Positions 5,198 to 6,525 of a stretch of DNA of 6,525 nucleotides are shown in pieces (positions within the stretch are counted from its first letter, which is position 1; each line of letters starts with the position of its first letter). The notes below the pieces were generated by a model that ran no database searches, had not been told where the DNA came from, and worked only from the letters and a program-made list of their open reading frames with translations. The position numbers and the translations under genes were made by a program. Where the stretch lies: contig JAKASM010000020.1 in the NCBI GenBank assembly GCA_021819045.1, positions 1 to 6,525 of the forward strand. Reading direction: 5' to 3'. This DNA is from Microcaldota archaeon. GTDB lineage: Archaea > Micrarchaeota > Micrarchaeia > Micrarchaeales > Micrarchaeaceae.

Positions 5198-5431
5198 CTA
5201 CGGCCCTTTTCTGTTTGAGGCGGTTTTAACCAACTCTATGTCTGATCTTTTTATCAGCTTCTTTCTTCCCGCATAATTTGCGTACACCTCTGCCTCAACT
5301 ATTAGCTCCTTTACTGTATCTTCCAATTCTTTCTCAAGGCTTATCACAGCCCCTTCACTAATCCGTTTGCATCCGGATTCCTTGAGAAATTGTTCTATAT
5401 CGTAAAGACTGAACCCCCTCCTTTTCCCCAA
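5198..5431 (-). CDS. Archaeal histone (histone-fold protein, HMf/NF-YB-like)
   Basis: Archaeal histones dimerise through a three-helix fold and wrap DNA. Starting at TTG 5431 the product is 77 aa, close to the usual 65-70 plus a short basic N-terminus (MGKRRG). Family marks are DIEQFLKESG for helix 1, the DNA-contact loop KRIS followed by AVISLEKELEDTVKELIVEAEVYA for the long helix, and YAGRKKLIKRSDIELV for loop 2 and helix 3. Compared with the usual AGRKTIKAEDIEL there is one extra residue after AGRK. The tail NRKGP is basic. The frame also opens at ATG 5503 (101 aa), but that version would contain the TATA element and lacks a histone-like N-terminus. DPANN genomes often label such proteins NF-YB/HAP3-like. 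The gene is convergent with the glycosylphosphotransferase and divergent from endonuclease IV. Confidence 0.92.
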   Translation of the reverse strand: MGKRRGFSLYDIEQFLKESGCKRISEGAVISLEKELEDTVKELIVEAEVYANYAGRKKLIKRSDIELVKTASNRKGP

Positions 5432-5436
5432 ACCAA

Positions 5437-5441
5437 CACCT
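5437..5441 (-). promoter_or_regulatory. Ribosome-binding site deciding the histone TTG start
   Basis: Read on minus this is AGGTG, placed five bases before TTG 5431. It matches the anti-Shine-Dalgarno end of archaeal 16S rRNA. It is one of the few clear ribosome-binding sites in a window dominated by likely leaderless starts, and it supports the 77-aa histone over the 101-aa reading. Confidence 0.6.
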
Positions 5442-5465
5442 GGTGGAGAAGTATTATTAAGAAAT

Positions 5466-5474
5466 CTTTTTAAA
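5466..5474. promoter_or_regulatory. TTTAAA-containing box between histone and endonuclease IV genes
   Basis: Read on minus this is tttaaaaag, centred about 26 nt before position 5444, which leaves a short leader carrying the AGGTG site and TTG 5431. The core TTTAAA is self-complementary, so it could also start plus transcription near 5498, giving a 24-nt leader for endonuclease IV. No better TATA element is seen for that gene. Confidence 0.45.
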
Positions 5475-5521
5475 CCAATACAGAGCAATCCGATTAGTGG
5501 CATTCTCGCAAGACTGGTCCA

Positions 5522-6382
5522 ATGCTAAGATTTGGTTTTCACCTTTCAGTATCTGGCGGCTTGAAAAATGCCCCGCTCCTTGCAGAGCACGAAGGCTACG
5601 GAGCCTTCCAGATATTCGCAAGTAATCCGCGCTCGTGGGAGCACAGGGAAATAGACGATAAAGAGGCATTAGAATTCAGACAGATTGTAAAGAGGTGCGG
5701 TGCAATCCCATTTGCGCACGTTCCATATCTATGCAACCCCTCATCTTCTGACCGGATTGTGAATAAGAAAAGCGTAGGCATGCTGATATCAAATATAAAA
5801 AGCTGCAACGCGCTAAGGATAAAGATGCTGGTTGTGCACATCGGCTCGCATATGGGAAGTGGTGAGCATGTAGGGGTAGACAACGCGGCGGATGCAATCC
5901 GGTACGCGATCGAGAAGACTGACGGCGCCTCTCTCCTGCTCGAAAACTCCGCCGGATATAAGAACAGCGTAGGCTCAAAGTTTGAGCAGATCGCAGAGAT
6001 CCTTGACAAGGTCAGCTCAGAAAGAACCGGAGTCTGCCTCGATACATGCCATGCATTTGCGGCAGGCTATGATATAAGCAGCGAAGATGGTGTGGTAAAG
6101 ATGTGCGATGAATTTAATGATACGATAGGTTTCCATAGGCTTGGCCTAGTGCATCTTAATGATGCTAAGTACCCTGCCGGAAGCGGGTTGGATAGGCACT
6201 GGCACATAGGAAAAGGCTATATCGGTGCAGCAGGTTTCAAGGCCCTCTTCAATCAGAAGCAATTTAAGGATGCTTCTTTCATAATGGAGACTCCTGTGAA
6301 CGATGCAGGGAACCCAGAAATAAACATGAAGGAATGCAAAAGGATAGCAGCATCTGCGGTAGGCAAGCAGAATATATACTAA
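5522..6382 (+). CDS. nfo: Endonuclease IV (AP endonuclease, Nfo)
   Basis: This Zn-dependent enzyme cuts DNA 5' of abasic sites and clears blocked 3' ends in base-excision repair. The product is 286 aa, almost the length of E. coli Nfo (285 aa). The N-terminus GFHLSVSGGL matches the family. All nine metal ligands of the three-zinc centre can be aligned: His66 (AHVPYL), His106 (VVHIGSH), Glu141 (LLLEN), Asp174 and His177 (CLDTCH), His211 (LVHLND), Asp224 and His226 (LDRHWH), and Glu256 (IMETP). The chain looks complete and active. ATG 5522 places the conserved FHLSVSGG four residues in, as in known members. The gene diverges from the histone gene and its stop overlaps a small convergent gene by four bases. 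No strong ribosome-binding site is visible. Confidence 0.97.
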   Translation: MLRFGFHLSVSGGLKNAPLLAEHEGYGAFQIFASNPRSWEHREIDDKEALEFRQIVKRCGAIPFAHVPYLCNPSSSDRIVNKKSVGMLISNIKSCNALRIKMLVVHIGSHMGSGEHVGVDNAADAIRYAIEKTDGASLLLENSAGYKNSVGSKFEQIAEILDKVSSERTGVCLDTCHAFAAGYDISSEDGVVKMCDEFNDTIGFHRLGLVHLNDAKYPAGSGLDRHWHIGKGYIGAAGFKALFNQKQFKDASFIMETPVNDAGNPEINMKECKRIAASAVGKQNIY

Positions 6383-6525
6383 ACAAGGGAAATAGCCAAG
6401 GCAGCAGCAATGAAGCCCGCCAATATTATTATCGGTCCAAGAAGTCTAGCGTCCGCTATTACCGATTTTGTGAGCTCTACCATCATATCCCCAACATCAG
6501 GGCCCCATATAGGGAATTTTTTCAT
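6379..6525 (-). CDS. Small single-span membrane protein, possibly N-terminally incomplete
   Basis: Reading minus from the ATG at 6525 gives 48 aa ending at TAG 6379-6381. The N-terminal half (MKKFPIWGPDVGDMMVELTK) is polar, followed by a hydrophobic segment GPIIILAGFIAAALAISLV that runs to the C-terminus. That is the shape of a tail-anchored or small membrane subunit. I do not recognise the family. The ATG falls exactly on the window edge, so the true start may lie further upstream and a promoter cannot be assessed. It is convergent with endonuclease IV and overlaps its stop. It carries no basic cluster after the membrane helix, so it does not look like an archaeosortase substrate. Confidence 0.6.
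   Translation of the reverse strand: MKKFPIWGPDVGDMMVELTKSVIADARLLGPIIILAGFIAAALAISLV

Noticed and set aside
5198..5503. 101-aa version of the histone
   Set aside because: The added 24 residues contain the promoter box and have no histone character. TTG 5431 has a well-placed AGGTG.
5596..6009. Minus-strand ORFs inside endonuclease IV
   Set aside because: They are antisense to a gene with all nine metal ligands in place and show no recognisable motifs.
6379..6525. Archaeosortase substrate with a C-terminal sorting signal
   Set aside because: Sorting signals end in a motif, a helix and a basic cluster. This protein ends directly after its helix with no basic residues and no PGF-like motif.

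Overview
This window looks archaeal. It carries an archaeosortase-family membrane protein, archease, an archaeal histone, a eukaryote-like ALG7/GPT glycosylphosphotransferase and a tRNA-Arg without an encoded CCA. Most start codons sit 22-29 nt downstream of a TATA-like element, as expected for leaderless archaeal transcripts. Genes are tightly packed with short intergenic gaps, overlapping ends and GTG/TTG starts. This would fit a small-genome euryarchaeal or DPANN (for example Micrarchaeota-like) lineage, but that placement is inference and no species is claimed.

Layout. Positions 1-1401 (minus) hold the first 467 residues of a polytopic archaeosortase/exosortase-family protein. It continues in one unbroken frame into an extra membrane span and an outside domain rich in N-glycosylation sequons, and it runs off the left edge. 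A 31-codon ORF (1388-1483, minus) overlaps its start. Archease (1531-1977, plus) diverges from it across a shared AT-rich promoter. Next come a small DUF1059 protein (2005-2193, minus) and a four-helix membrane protein of unknown function (2324-2686, minus). tRNA-Arg(GCG) follows (2856-2929, minus). A divergent promoter then drives a two-gene operon of unrecognised soluble proteins (2998-3363 and 3360-3875, plus).

The stretch 3876-4119 has its own strong TATA-like box, a hairpin and competing small ORFs, and its product is unresolved. The ALG7/MraY-type enzyme (4120-5160, plus) is followed tail-to-tail by a compact histone (5198-5431, minus). Endonuclease IV (5522-6382, plus) diverges from the histone. 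A small one-span membrane protein (6379-6525, minus) meets the nuclease tail-to-tail with a 4-base overlap and reaches the right edge.

Functionally this is mostly housekeeping: RNA ligation, decoding, chromatin and base-excision repair. The cell-surface theme is more interesting. One enzyme is predicted to start lipid-linked glycan assembly, and the archaeosortase-family protein carries seven sequons in its predicted outside domain. No CRISPR array, insertion sequence or phage gene was seen.
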